A DNA stretch of 33,407 bases from Flavobacteriales bacterium UBA7690 (GTDB taxonomy: Bacteria > Bacteroidota > Bacteroidia > Flavobacteriales_F > PHOS-HE28), in NCBI GenBank assembly GCA_002482775.1, contig DLGQ01000111.1, positions 1 to 33,407 of the forward strand, given 5' to 3'. Both the position numbers and the translations under genes were made by a program. Under the pieces are notes generated by a model, which saw nothing but the letters and a program-made list of their open reading frames with translations, ran no database searches and was not told the origin of the DNA. Shown piece after piece: positions 13,518-21,635 of the stretch. Position 1 is the stretch's first letter. Every line of letters begins with the position of its first letter.

Positions 13518-15101
13518 TCAACCGCGCACCTTCAGCAGGTTGCGCACTTGTTGGTTGGTGCCGTTCTGCAAGCGGGCGTAGTACACACCGGTCTGCAGAT
13601 CGCCGAGATCCACATCCACTTTGTAGGTCCCAGCGGCGATCACCTTGTTGAAGACGGTCTGCACCAACTGCCCTTGCTCGTTGAAGACTTGCAGCATCGT
13701 TGGGCCACCGAGCGTGGTGTATTCCAAGGTGGTGCGCTCCACGAACGGGTTGGGGTAGGCGGTCAACATTTCCACACCCGCTTGCTGGTTGGCTTCGCGG
13801 ATGTCGGTGCTGATGCAGCCCGAACTGTTGATCACGTTCAACGGCTGGTAGGTGTCCAGCAGCACGCTGTCGATGTCGTTCTCTTCCAAACAGAACCAGT
13901 CGCGCAGCACACTGGCGTACACACTGCGGAAATCGTACTGCATTGCCAGGTTGGTGGCGGATGTGGTGTTGGAAGGGATCACCGGGTTGGTGCCCAACAT
14001 ACCGGGCAGCACGTTGGATCCGAAGAGGAACATCGGTTGTGCGCTACCGTGATCCGTGCCATAGGAAGCGTTGCTGGTGATACGTCGGCCGAATTCGCTG
14101 AAGGTCATCCCCATCACGCGATCTTCCACGCCCATCAGTTGCAGATCATGCTGGAACGCGCGGATGTTGTCGCTCACTGCACGCAGCAAGTTGGCGTGCG
14201 TGCCTGTGGAATGGTTACCGGGATCCACTTGTGAAGCGTGCGTATCGAAACCACCGATGCTCACCCAGTAGATCTTCGTCTTCAACCCACCGCAGATCAA
14301 TTGCGATACGATCTTCAGTGCTTGCGCCAATCGGTTCGCTTCAGTGCTGAAGGTGGGGTAGAGGTTGCTATGCGTGCAGTTCGCACCAGCCGCCGCTTCG
14401 ATCACGTTGCCGTAGAGGTCCGTCTGGCGCTGGATGGTGCGGATGGCATTGAGCTTATCGCCTTTGCAATCCGCCGTGGCAGGATCCACATAGATGTTGC
14501 CGGTGAGGTTCAGCGGATCGTTGGTGTTGTTGATGCTGAGCCCCATGTTCACCCCCATGTTCTGCAGGCCACCGCCGATGCCGCCGCTAACGCGGATGGC
14601 GAGCGGATGGGGCATGTCCGTGTTGGGGTACCCTACCGGATAGTTGGGGTATTCGAAGTTGAGGTAGCGGCCCACCCAGCCCGATTGCAGGATCTGATCG
14701 CTGTGCGCACCGGTCTCGTAGATGTCGGTGGCGCGGAAGTGGCTGAAGTTCGGCTCGGGGTAGCTCACACCTTGCACGATGGAGAGCTTTCCATCGTTCC
14801 ACATCTGTTGCATGCCGCCCATGGCGGGGTGCAGTCCGGTACCGCTGAGGCCGCTCAATGGCAACACGGAGGATTGCGGGATCAACACCTGCGAACGCAA
14901 GCTGCTGAGCTGGCTGTAGGAGCTGATGGGGATCACGGTGTTCAACCCATCGTTGCCGCCGAACAGCTGCAGGATCACGAGCACGCGATCTTCGGCAGCA
15001 CTGCGGTTGATGGCCGAGAGCAAGGGAGCGCTCATGCCACGCACGGCCATACCACCGATGGTGACGGTGCCTGCCGAGCGGAGGAAGTGACGTCTGTTCA
15101 T
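13518..15101 (-). CDS. DUF1501 protein with Tat-like signal and T9SS sorting domain (copy 2)
   Basis: A 527-residue paralogue of the protein at 9245-10825, similar over its whole length. It has MNRRHFLRSAGTVTIGG (RRxFLR Tat-type signal), VLVILQLFGGNDGLNTVIP, GLHPAMGGMQQMW, FSHFRATDIYETG, SIGGFDTHASQ and MTFSEFGRR. The C-terminal T9SS type A domain starts at YPNPF and ends QTGVYYARLQ...LLKVRG. Its gene starts 11 nt after the DUF1800 stop, the same arrangement as copy 1. The most variable region is the C-terminal sorting domain. Likely secreted; activity unknown. Confidence 0.9.
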   Translation of the reverse strand: MNRRHFLRSAGTVTIGGMAVRGMSAPLLSAINRSAAEDRVLVILQLFGGNDGLNTVIPISSYSQLSSLRSQVLIPQSSVLPLSGLSGTGLHPAMGGMQQMWNDGKLSIVQGVSYPEPNFSHFRATDIYETGAHSDQILQSGWVGRYLNFEYPNYPVGYPNTDMPHPLAIRVSGGIGGGLQNMGVNMGLSINNTNDPLNLTGNIYVDPATADCKGDKLNAIRTIQRQTDLYGNVIEAAAGANCTHSNLYPTFSTEANRLAQALKIVSQLICGGLKTKIYWVSIGGFDTHASQVDPGNHSTGTHANLLRAVSDNIRAFQHDLQLMGVEDRVMGMTFSEFGRRITSNASYGTDHGSAQPMFLFGSNVLPGMLGTNPVIPSNTTSATNLAMQYDFRSVYASVLRDWFCLEENDIDSVLLDTYQPLNVINSSGCISTDIREANQQAGVEMLTAYPNPFVERTTLEYTTLGGPTMLQVFNEQGQLVQTVFNKVIAAGTYKVDVDLGDLQTGVYYARLQNGTNQQVRNLLKVRG

Positions 15102-15112
15102 GGTGGTGCGGA

Positions 15113-16771
15113 TCAGAATAGTTGCGTTTCAGCGGCCTTGGCCATGTCCAACATCAAGAAGTTGATCAGGCTCGGCACCATCTGGGCCGTCTGGTCCGAG
15201 GTGTTGGGGTCCGCCACGCGCAGGTCGTACGCCTCGCTCCAATACACGTCGCTGGATTGGCCCAGCAGCAAGCGTTGGTTCTTCAACGTGGTCTTGATCC
15301 CCTGCGAAACGGGGATGGTGTAGAGCAGGTCCGCGCAGCCGTCCACCACATTGTCCGGATCGCTGGGGTTGTTGAATTCCGCTACGATGGCCATGTAATC
15401 CGGGTCTATGGATACGTTGCGGCTCGCGACTTGGTAGAAGTCCGTTCCCGTGGTGAAGCCTTGGCCGATAAGCCCTTGCACCGCGAAGTTGCGCGCGGCA
15501 TAGGCGGCACTGTCCACCCAGATCTCGTCGAACAACGGACTCTGATGGTAGGCCGGCCAACCCGCCACGTTGGGTGGATCGAAGAGGTTCTGTTCACAGT
15601 TCACGCAGATGTAATAGATGTCCAGGAACATCCGGTAGCGAGCCTCTAGGTGCGTGCTTTCGCTGGGGAAGGTGTACTTCAGTTTGCGCACCATGCCGAT
15701 CACGATGTCCGCCGGGCTCATCATCATGCACGCGCGGTTGTCGGCGTTGAAGAAGTGTGCGCTGGTCAACAGGGCGCGCATCACGATCTCCATCTGGTCC
15801 GCCGCTCCGCTGTTGGCGCGGAACACTTCGGCCAGGGGAACGATCAGTTCGGCTTCCGCTTCGGGGCTTATCTGCCCATGAACGAAGAAGCGGTACAGCT
15901 GCCGGCAGATGAAGAGCGAACACTCTTCCTTACCGCAGATCATGTCCAACAGGGCGTTCAGTTCCGTGGCACCGGCGTTGTCGCCGCTCTGCCCTTGGAT
16001 CACCGCGTTGTTGAAGAACGAACTGAACTGTTTGTTGGCCGTGGTGTGATTGCCTGCGGTGAAATGCGACTCCGGCATGATCGGCGTAGGGCCGTTGTAT
16101 TCGCGGAAATTCCAACCGGTGAGCACACGAGCGGCGGCTTGCACATCTTGTTCGGTGTACCCGCCATCCACCCCGAGCGTGTACAATTCCATCAGCTCGC
16201 GGGCGTAGTTCTCATCGGGTGCCGAAGCCATGTTCAGGTCACCGTTCAGGAACTCCAACATGCACGGATCGATGGAGATGTCGAACATCAGCTGCCTGAA
16301 GTTCCCCAAGCTCTGTTGACGCAGCAGCTGATCGTACCTCCACCACAGTAAGCCGTTGAACACCACGCTCACTTGCACGGCGAGGTGGTTGTACCAGAAC
16401 AGGCGCATCTTCTCGTGTATGGTGCGGTCCTGGTGGATCATCTGCCCAACGGTCCAGGAGAAGAAGCTGTACATACGCCCCACGTTGGCGTTCACCGAAG
16501 CCACCACGTTCGGCGTGGTCACCCACGTGCTACCGAAAGGTACGCCCGGGTCCATCGCGTTGGGGTCTCGCTGGCCACCGTTCATGGCCCAGTAGTTCTT
16601 CAGCGGCACCGAAGTGGGCATGCTGGTGTTCAGCAAAGCCGTCACCACTTGGTTGAGCGACTGGCCGGCGAAGTGGTTGAGGTCGGCGTTGGTGGCACCG
16701 AACATGGCGCGGCGAAGGAGGTGTTTCAGTTCCTCTCGGCCGAACGATCCGCTGTAGGGAGTTACAGGCAT
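15113..16771 (-). CDS. DUF1800 domain protein (copy 2)
   Basis: A 552-residue paralogue of 10838-12490. Shared blocks include the start (PYSGSFGREELKHLLRRAMFG), the family signature DENYARELMELYTLG with GGYTEQDVQAAARVLTGW, and a long central stretch ending at RALLTSAHFF. The C-terminal third is more diverged and Cys-richer (for example YYICVNCEQNLFDPPNVAGW). No signal peptide. It leads the second operon with DUF1501 copy 2. The parallel order, spacing and strand of both operons show duplication of the whole pair, not of single genes. Confidence 0.9.
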   Translation of the reverse strand: MPVTPYSGSFGREELKHLLRRAMFGATNADLNHFAGQSLNQVVTALLNTSMPTSVPLKNYWAMNGGQRDPNAMDPGVPFGSTWVTTPNVVASVNANVGRMYSFFSWTVGQMIHQDRTIHEKMRLFWYNHLAVQVSVVFNGLLWWRYDQLLRQQSLGNFRQLMFDISIDPCMLEFLNGDLNMASAPDENYARELMELYTLGVDGGYTEQDVQAAARVLTGWNFREYNGPTPIMPESHFTAGNHTTANKQFSSFFNNAVIQGQSGDNAGATELNALLDMICGKEECSLFICRQLYRFFVHGQISPEAEAELIVPLAEVFRANSGAADQMEIVMRALLTSAHFFNADNRACMMMSPADIVIGMVRKLKYTFPSESTHLEARYRMFLDIYYICVNCEQNLFDPPNVAGWPAYHQSPLFDEIWVDSAAYAARNFAVQGLIGQGFTTGTDFYQVASRNVSIDPDYMAIVAEFNNPSDPDNVVDGCADLLYTIPVSQGIKTTLKNQRLLLGQSSDVYWSEAYDLRVADPNTSDQTAQMVPSLINFLMLDMAKAAETQLF

Positions 16772-17073
16772 GGTGTATTGCGGATTGGGGCTACGGTGGG
16801 TTTTGGCGGCTGCAAAGAATGGTAGCCGGTTCGTGCTGGAACGTGGAATTTGGCCGGACTGCCTTGTGTAGCAGGCGAATAGGTCCTTCCGGCCGATGAA
16901 CCCGGATCCTGTGCGGGGTCCGGAATGCCGTGGTAGTCAGGAGATATGAACATTTAACGGGATGTATGTGGATATCGCCTTGCGGACCAGACCCTTGCAG
17001 AAGGGGTTCGTGAGGGCTTTTACGCCGTTGCGATGGTGTAGGTTCGCGCCATACCCCGAACCGATCGACCAAC
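16772..17073. other. Divergent intergenic region
   Basis: 302 bp between the DUF1800 start (minus) and exonuclease III (plus). It contains a 7-bp stem (CCGGATC 16902-16908 with GGTCCGG 16917-16923, one G-U). No gene is seen. It should carry promoters for both sides; a possible plus-strand one is listed separately. Confidence 0.5.
17039..17046 (+). promoter_or_regulatory. Possible -7 element for xth
   Basis: TAGGTTCG differs by one base from the Bacteroidota -7 consensus TAnnTTTG. It lies 27 nt before the xth ATG. No good TTG -33 element at the expected spacing, so this is weak. The identical octamer occurs at 18976-18983. Confidence 0.3.
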
Positions 17074-17838
17074 ATGAAACTCGTCTCGTTCAACGTGAAT
17101 GGAATCCGGGCCAGTGTCACCAAAGGCCTGCCGACTTCCCTGCGCAACATGGCCGCCGATGTGGTCTGTTTCCAAGAGACCAAAGCCACGCCGGAACAGG
17201 TGGTGGAAGCCTTGAAGGATGTGCAGGGGTACCACATACACGCCAGCGGTGCCGAGAAACCCGGCTACAGCGGCACGGCGATCCTGAGCAAACAACAACC
17301 TACCGCGGTGGTGTATGGCATACCGGATGCCGACGACCATAACAAGGAAGGCCGTGTGATCACAGCCACCTTCAAGGATCACATCGTAGTGAACAGCTAT
17401 GTGCCCAACAGCGGCCAGGACCTCAAGCGCCTCGGCTACCGCGGAACGTGGGATGAAGCCCTGCGCAACTACCTGGTGAAGCTTGCCAGCGGAAAACTGC
17501 CCGTCATCTTCACCGGCGACCTGAACGTGGCACACCAGCCCATCGACATTGCACGGCCTAAGCCCAACTACAACAAGACGGCAGGTTACATGCAGAGCGA
17601 GATCGACGGCATCGCTGCGCTACTTGGCAGCGGCTACGTGGACACCTTCCGCCACCTGCACCCGGAAGTGGTGAAGTACAGCTGGTGGAGCCAACGTTTC
17701 GGTGCGCGCGAGAAGAACGTGGGCTGGCGCATCGACTATGTGCTGGTGAGCAAAGGCTTCGAGAAGAAGGTGAAGGATGCTTTCATCCTGAACGAAGTGA
17801 TGGGCAGCGACCATTGCCCGGTGGGGATCGAGTGGTAG
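17074..17838 (+). CDS. xth: Exodeoxyribonuclease III
   Basis: A 254-residue EEP-superfamily nuclease that cleaves at abasic sites and removes nucleotides 3' to 5' in base-excision repair. All key residues are visible: Asn7 (FNVNGIRA), Glu35 (FQETKA), Tyr109 (SYVPNSG), Asp149 and Asn151 (GDLNVAH), Asp221 (WRIDYVL), and Asp246-His247 (GSDHCP). Length is normal for the XthA/ExoA type. The ATG at 17074 gives the standard MKLVSFNVNG start. The stop TAG at 17836 is followed 38 nt later by the DUF4260 gene on the same strand, so the two may be co-transcribed. Confidence 0.95.
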   Translation: MKLVSFNVNGIRASVTKGLPTSLRNMAADVVCFQETKATPEQVVEALKDVQGYHIHASGAEKPGYSGTAILSKQQPTAVVYGIPDADDHNKEGRVITATFKDHIVVNSYVPNSGQDLKRLGYRGTWDEALRNYLVKLASGKLPVIFTGDLNVAHQPIDIARPKPNYNKTAGYMQSEIDGIAALLGSGYVDTFRHLHPEVVKYSWWSQRFGAREKNVGWRIDYVLVSKGFEKKVKDAFILNEVMGSDHCPVGIEW

Positions 17839-17876
17839 ACTACGATCAGCTGATGCGACAATTAGCCGATTAGCGA

Positions 17877-18299
17877 ATGAAGAACCTCTTGAAGCTTGAA
17901 GAACTGGCACAGTTCCTGGCATGTTTGCTTGCATTGTATGTTCTTGATGTTTCTTGGTGGGTCTATGTCCTTCTTGCGCTCGGTCCGGATATTGGAATGA
18001 TCGGCTACTTGATCAATACTCGTGTTGGGGCATTGACGTACAACGCACTACACCATAAGGGAATGGCACTTTTGACAGGCGCTTTTGGTGTTGTATTGGG
18101 GATGATCAGTGTTCACGCCCCGGAAATGCGAGGCCCGGATCACATGCTCTATGTCAGTGCATTCATCCTTTACGGCCACGCCAGCATGGATCGCATCTTC
18201 GGCTACGGCCTCAAGTTCGGCGACAGTTTCCAGCACACGCACCTGGGTTGGATCGGTATGCTCAAAGCGGCAAGTAGCAAGTCGGCCAGTGGCCAGTAG
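17877..18299 (+). CDS. DUF4260 family membrane protein
   Basis: A 140-residue protein with about four hydrophobic helices. Family hallmarks are the start MKNLLKLEELAQF, the LLALGPDIGMIGYLINTRVG block (about 32-51), the NALHHKG motif (56-62), and HASMDRIFGYGLKFGD...HTHLGWIG near the end. DUF4260 proteins are small inner-membrane proteins of unknown function. The last ten residues, rich in Ser, Ala and Lys (AASSKSASGQ), are not typical. They are encoded by a degenerate repeat tract that continues past the stop codon, so the tail is probably a late extension. The local sequence is more AT-rich than the flanking genes. Confidence 0.88.
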   Translation: MKNLLKLEELAQFLACLLALYVLDVSWWVYVLLALGPDIGMIGYLINTRVGALTYNALHHKGMALLTGAFGVVLGMISVHAPEMRGPDHMLYVSAFILYGHASMDRIFGYGLKFGDSFQHTHLGWIGMLKAASSKSASGQ

Positions 18300-18307
18300 G
18301 CGCCGCA

Positions 18308-18354
18308 CTCGCCACTTCAAACTAGCCGCTCGCCGCTCCAGACCTCGCCACTTC
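18308..18354. repeat. Degenerate 11-mer repeats before the amidotransferase gene
   Basis: CTCGCCACTTC occurs exactly at 18308-18318 and 18344-18354, with a variant CTCGCCGCTCC at 18329-18339. The low-complexity tract begins inside the DUF4260 tail (AGTAGCAAGT and GGCCAGTGGCCAGTAG from about 18269). Purpose unknown. Confidence 0.55.
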
Positions 18355-18359
18355 TCCCC

Positions 18360-18938
18360 ATGCGCATCCTCCTCCTGGACAACTACGACAGCTTCACCTG
18401 GAACCTGCACCACCTGCTGGAACCGTATGCCGAAGTGGATGTGGTGTTGAACGACCGCATCACCGTGGACGAAGCCGCACGTTACGACCGTATCGTGATC
18501 TCGCCCGGCCCTGGCCTTCCGGTGGAAGCGGGGATCACCATGGAGTTGTTGCAGAAGCTGATGCCCACGCATCCGATCCTCGGGGTGTGCCTCGGCATGC
18601 AAGCGATCGTTGAAGTGTGTGGAGGCGAACTCTTCAACCAGGATCGCGTGATGCACGGCGTAGCGGTGGATTGTGTGCCCATGGAACCGCGCGATCAGCT
18701 CTTCGTGGATCTGCCTTCAACCTTTCCCGTTGGCCTCTATCACAGCTGGGCGGCGGATCCGAAATCGCTTCCTTCAAGCTTGCGGATCACCGCTCGCAGT
18801 GAGGCGGATGTGATCATGGCCGTGCGACATTCGCAGTACGATGTCCGTGGTGTGCAGTTCCATCCGGAGAGCGTGTTGACGCCGATGGGGGAGAAGATCA
18901 TCGCGAACTGGATCGCGGGCATCCGACAGCCCAAATGA
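18360..18938 (+). CDS. Glutamine amidotransferase subunit (PabA/TrpG type)
   Basis: A 192-residue class I glutamine amidotransferase, component II of anthranilate or aminodeoxychorismate synthase. It releases ammonia from glutamine and passes it to the chorismate-binding partner for tryptophan or folate synthesis. The catalytic triad is clear: Cys77 in LGVCLGMQ, and His168 and Glu170 in VQFHPES. The N-terminal MRILLLDNYDSFTWNL and the oxyanion segment ISPGPGLP are typical. Length matches stand-alone PabA/TrpG. No trpE or pabB lies in the window, so which pathway it serves cannot be decided; being outside a trp cluster slightly favours PabA. It is convergent with lptD. Confidence 0.9.
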   Translation: MRILLLDNYDSFTWNLHHLLEPYAEVDVVLNDRITVDEAARYDRIVISPGPGLPVEAGITMELLQKLMPTHPILGVCLGMQAIVEVCGGELFNQDRVMHGVAVDCVPMEPRDQLFVDLPSTFPVGLYHSWAADPKSLPSSLRITARSEADVIMAVRHSQYDVRGVQFHPESVLTPMGEKIIANWIAGIRQPK

Positions 18939-18952
18939 CCCGAAGTTGGGTA

Positions 18953-18983
18953 TTGTGGTCGCAAATAGGCTGGTATAGGTTCG
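18953..18983 (+). promoter_or_regulatory. Orphan promoter-like site
   Basis: TTG (18953-18955), 20-nt spacer, then TAGGTTCG (18976-18983), close to the Bacteroidota layout TTG-N19-21-TAnnTTTG. No plus-strand gene follows; the next sequence is antisense to the end of lptD. It could drive an antisense RNA or be chance. Confidence 0.25.
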
Positions 18984-19064
18984 CATCATCAACACCTCGA
19001 TCATGCGGAACCAAGAACGTACCTCGTCAGAGGATCGGCCAGACGGCGGCTTTTGAGCCAGCCC

Positions 19065-21635
19065 TCAGAACAACAAGTTGTTGTCGTTGTTCCCGTAAGG
19101 CCTGCGCTGCTCGAACTTCAGGTCGCGGAGGATGCTCGCCTTCACGTTGATGCGGAAGCTGAAGCTCTTGCGTGTGCCCAGTGGGATCACGTTGAGGTTG
19201 AACTCCCAGCAGTGCAGATCCCAGTAGAGGTTGAGGCTGGTGTAGGTCCAGTCCTCGGCTTCCAGATCGTAACCACTGCTCACGCCGACCTTCCAATACT
19301 TCAACACGTTGAGGTCTCCGTTGAACAGGATGCTCTGGCGCTGCGTATCGGTGATGGTGTTGTTCGCGTAGCTTCGGTTGATGTCGAAACTGTAGTTCAC
19401 GTTCAGGTGCCATGGCAGGCTGAAGTTGATGCGCGCGCCTTTGCTGGGGTCGCTGTCCTCCACCACCTGGCGATCGTTGCCATCACTGGTTGAAGCGGGC
19501 TGCCCGTACCGCTTGCTCTTCAGATCGAAACCGGCGGCGATGTTCGTGTAGGTCATGCGCGCCAAGCGACCGGTCTCCGAGCGTTCGCTGCGGTCTATGC
19601 GTTGGCCGAGGTCGTTCACCGCGTAGGGATCCCAGATGCTGTTGAAGTTCAGGTTCACCTTGTTGAAGAACACGGTACGCGCGGCCACGCTCAGCGGCGA
19701 CCAACGCAGCGAGTCCTTCATCATATCGTAGTTGGTGCTCACGCCCACGAAGTCCAGCAGCTTGATCTTCTTCAGTTGCACGGCATCGGAAACGGTGGCG
19801 CTGTCGGCCATGGCTTTGCCGTCGCGCACCTTCGCCTCCAGGCTTTGGATCAGGTTCAGGTTCACCGATCCGCTTTCGCCGGCGGTGGGTTTGCCGAAGA
19901 TGCCGATGTCGTAAGGCGAGTAGCTGCTCAGCGCACCGTTCGTTCCGAAAGGCCCTTCGATCTGCGTGCTCTGGTCCGGCCGGTAGGTGAAGGTGGCGCT
20001 CGGGGTGATCACGTGGCGGATCGCTTTTATCCGATCTCCCCGGAACGTGTACATGCCGTAGAGTTTGCTGGTGAGGGCCACGCTCGCGTTCCACTCGAAA
20101 GGCGCCGCGAACGTGGGTACGGTATCGGTGATCGTGGCAATGCCTTCCGGCGTGTTGATCGTCGTTTTCCGCAGTTGCTCGAAGTACATGCGGTCGATCA
20201 CGCGGATCTCGGGGTTCAGGGAGAAGTAGGCGTTCTTCACCGTGGAGCTCACCGCTGCGGAATGCCGGATCCCGTTGCGCATGCGTTGGGCGAGTTCAGG
20301 CACATTGGCCCAGAAGAGCTGTTGCTCGGTGGTGTTCAACACGTTCTGGAAGTCGGCGGTATACTGCACACCGATCTGGTCGTAGAACCGGGAGGGTGCT
20401 GTGGTGGGCCGTATCATCTGGAACGGGAATATCCGCTGCAGGATGAAGTTGGCCGACGGTGCCGTGATGGTGAACGTGCGGTCCTGCGTGTTCTGGCTGT
20501 GGCGCATGTTCAGCGCGAAGGTGTACGGCTTGCCGGGCCAGAGGTGGCTGTACGCGATGTTGCTCTGGAAGGTGTTGCTCAGGAAATCGGTGGCGCTGCT
20601 GTTGAAGTTGCTGGTGAAGTTCTGGTTGGTACCCAGGTTCACCGCTGCGCTGAACCGATCGGTGAGGCTCGCTTTCGGATCCATCTGGTGGTTCCAGCGG
20701 ATGAAGAAGTTGCGCTGCCGGGTGAAGTCGGGAAACTCCGGATCGCTGTTCAACAAGGTGCTGTAGCTCAGATCCACATTGCCCCCGAATCTGTAGCGGC
20801 TCTTGTAGCGGCTGCCCGCGCGCAAGGCCCACGAACCCCGGCTGTAGATGTCCCCGGTGAGCGAGAGGTCCATCCGGTCGCTGATGGGTTGGTACCATCC
20901 ACCGTTCAGCAGGTAGTAACCGCGCGTTTGGTCGTTGCCCCACGTGGGGATCAACACACCGGCGGTGCCGCCCTTGGTATTGGGGAAGAGGCCGAAGGGC
21001 AGGGCGAGAGGCGTAGGCACGTTACCCACCTTCATGTACGTGGGCCCGGTGATGATATTCTTGTTCGGCACCACCATCATGCGGCTCACTTTGAAATGGT
21101 AGTGCGGCTTGGGCCGGTCGCAGGTGGTGAGCATGCCGCCTTTGCTGTGTACCTCGCCGTTCGCGTGGCGTTTGCTCAGGTTGGCGGTCACCCAACTTTC
21201 TTGTTCGCTGGTGCGCACTTGGCGGATCAAGCCCTGCTTGGTCTTGAAGTTGTACCGGATGCTGTCCGCGTCGATGGTATGCCCGTCCTGGATGAATTGC
21301 GGCTTGCCGGACACGATCCACGCGCTGTCGGTGCTCGCGGAGTCCAGTGCCAAGGCACCAAAAGCCTGTGCTTCTTCGTTCTTGAAGCTGAATACGATCC
21401 GTTCGGCGGTCATCTCCACATCGCCATATTTCACCGTGGCCGCACCATAGAGGTACACCGTTTGCTCTGCGATATCGTAGCGCATGCTGTCCCGGGCACC
21501 GTACCGCACTTCGCTCTGGAGGGTCTGTGCAAAAGCCCCTCCAGCACCGCACATCAACAGGAACGTGATGAAAACTGCACCGATCGTAGGAAGTCCGCGG
21601 CTGCTCACCCCTCTAGTTTCGCGCCGCAAGGGCAT
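19065..21635 (-). CDS. lptD: LPS-assembly outer membrane protein LptD
   Basis: Outer-membrane translocon that receives lipopolysaccharide from the periplasmic Lpt bridge and inserts it into the outer leaflet. From ATG 21635 it has 856 residues. A signal peptide (IGAVFITFLLMCGAGGAFAQ) is followed by an OstA/LptA-like N-domain (about 40-200), including VRYGARDSMRYDIAEQTVYL and AERIVFSFKNEEAQAFG. A long beta-barrel region follows, ending in an aromatic C-terminal residue (NNLLF). The 969-residue reading is rejected because it runs through the divergent amidase. A GTG at 21608 would give the most compact signal peptide. The ATG at 21635 shares a CATG with the ATG of the amidase. Bacteroidota LptD proteins of this kind are commonly found next to this amidase. 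Confidence 0.9.
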   Translation of the reverse strand: MPLRRETRGVSSRGLPTIGAVFITFLLMCGAGGAFAQTLQSEVRYGARDSMRYDIAEQTVYLYGAATVKYGDVEMTAERIVFSFKNEEAQAFGALALDSASTDSAWIVSGKPQFIQDGHTIDADSIRYNFKTKQGLIRQVRTSEQESWVTANLSKRHANGEVHSKGGMLTTCDRPKPHYHFKVSRMMVVPNKNIITGPTYMKVGNVPTPLALPFGLFPNTKGGTAGVLIPTWGNDQTRGYYLLNGGWYQPISDRMDLSLTGDIYSRGSWALRAGSRYKSRYRFGGNVDLSYSTLLNSDPEFPDFTRQRNFFIRWNHQMDPKASLTDRFSAAVNLGTNQNFTSNFNSSATDFLSNTFQSNIAYSHLWPGKPYTFALNMRHSQNTQDRTFTITAPSANFILQRIFPFQMIRPTTAPSRFYDQIGVQYTADFQNVLNTTEQQLFWANVPELAQRMRNGIRHSAAVSSTVKNAYFSLNPEIRVIDRMYFEQLRKTTINTPEGIATITDTVPTFAAPFEWNASVALTSKLYGMYTFRGDRIKAIRHVITPSATFTYRPDQSTQIEGPFGTNGALSSYSPYDIGIFGKPTAGESGSVNLNLIQSLEAKVRDGKAMADSATVSDAVQLKKIKLLDFVGVSTNYDMMKDSLRWSPLSVAARTVFFNKVNLNFNSIWDPYAVNDLGQRIDRSERSETGRLARMTYTNIAAGFDLKSKRYGQPASTSDGNDRQVVEDSDPSKGARINFSLPWHLNVNYSFDINRSYANNTITDTQRQSILFNGDLNVLKYWKVGVSSGYDLEAEDWTYTSLNLYWDLHCWEFNLNVIPLGTRKSFSFRINVKASILRDLKFEQRRPYGNNDNNLLF

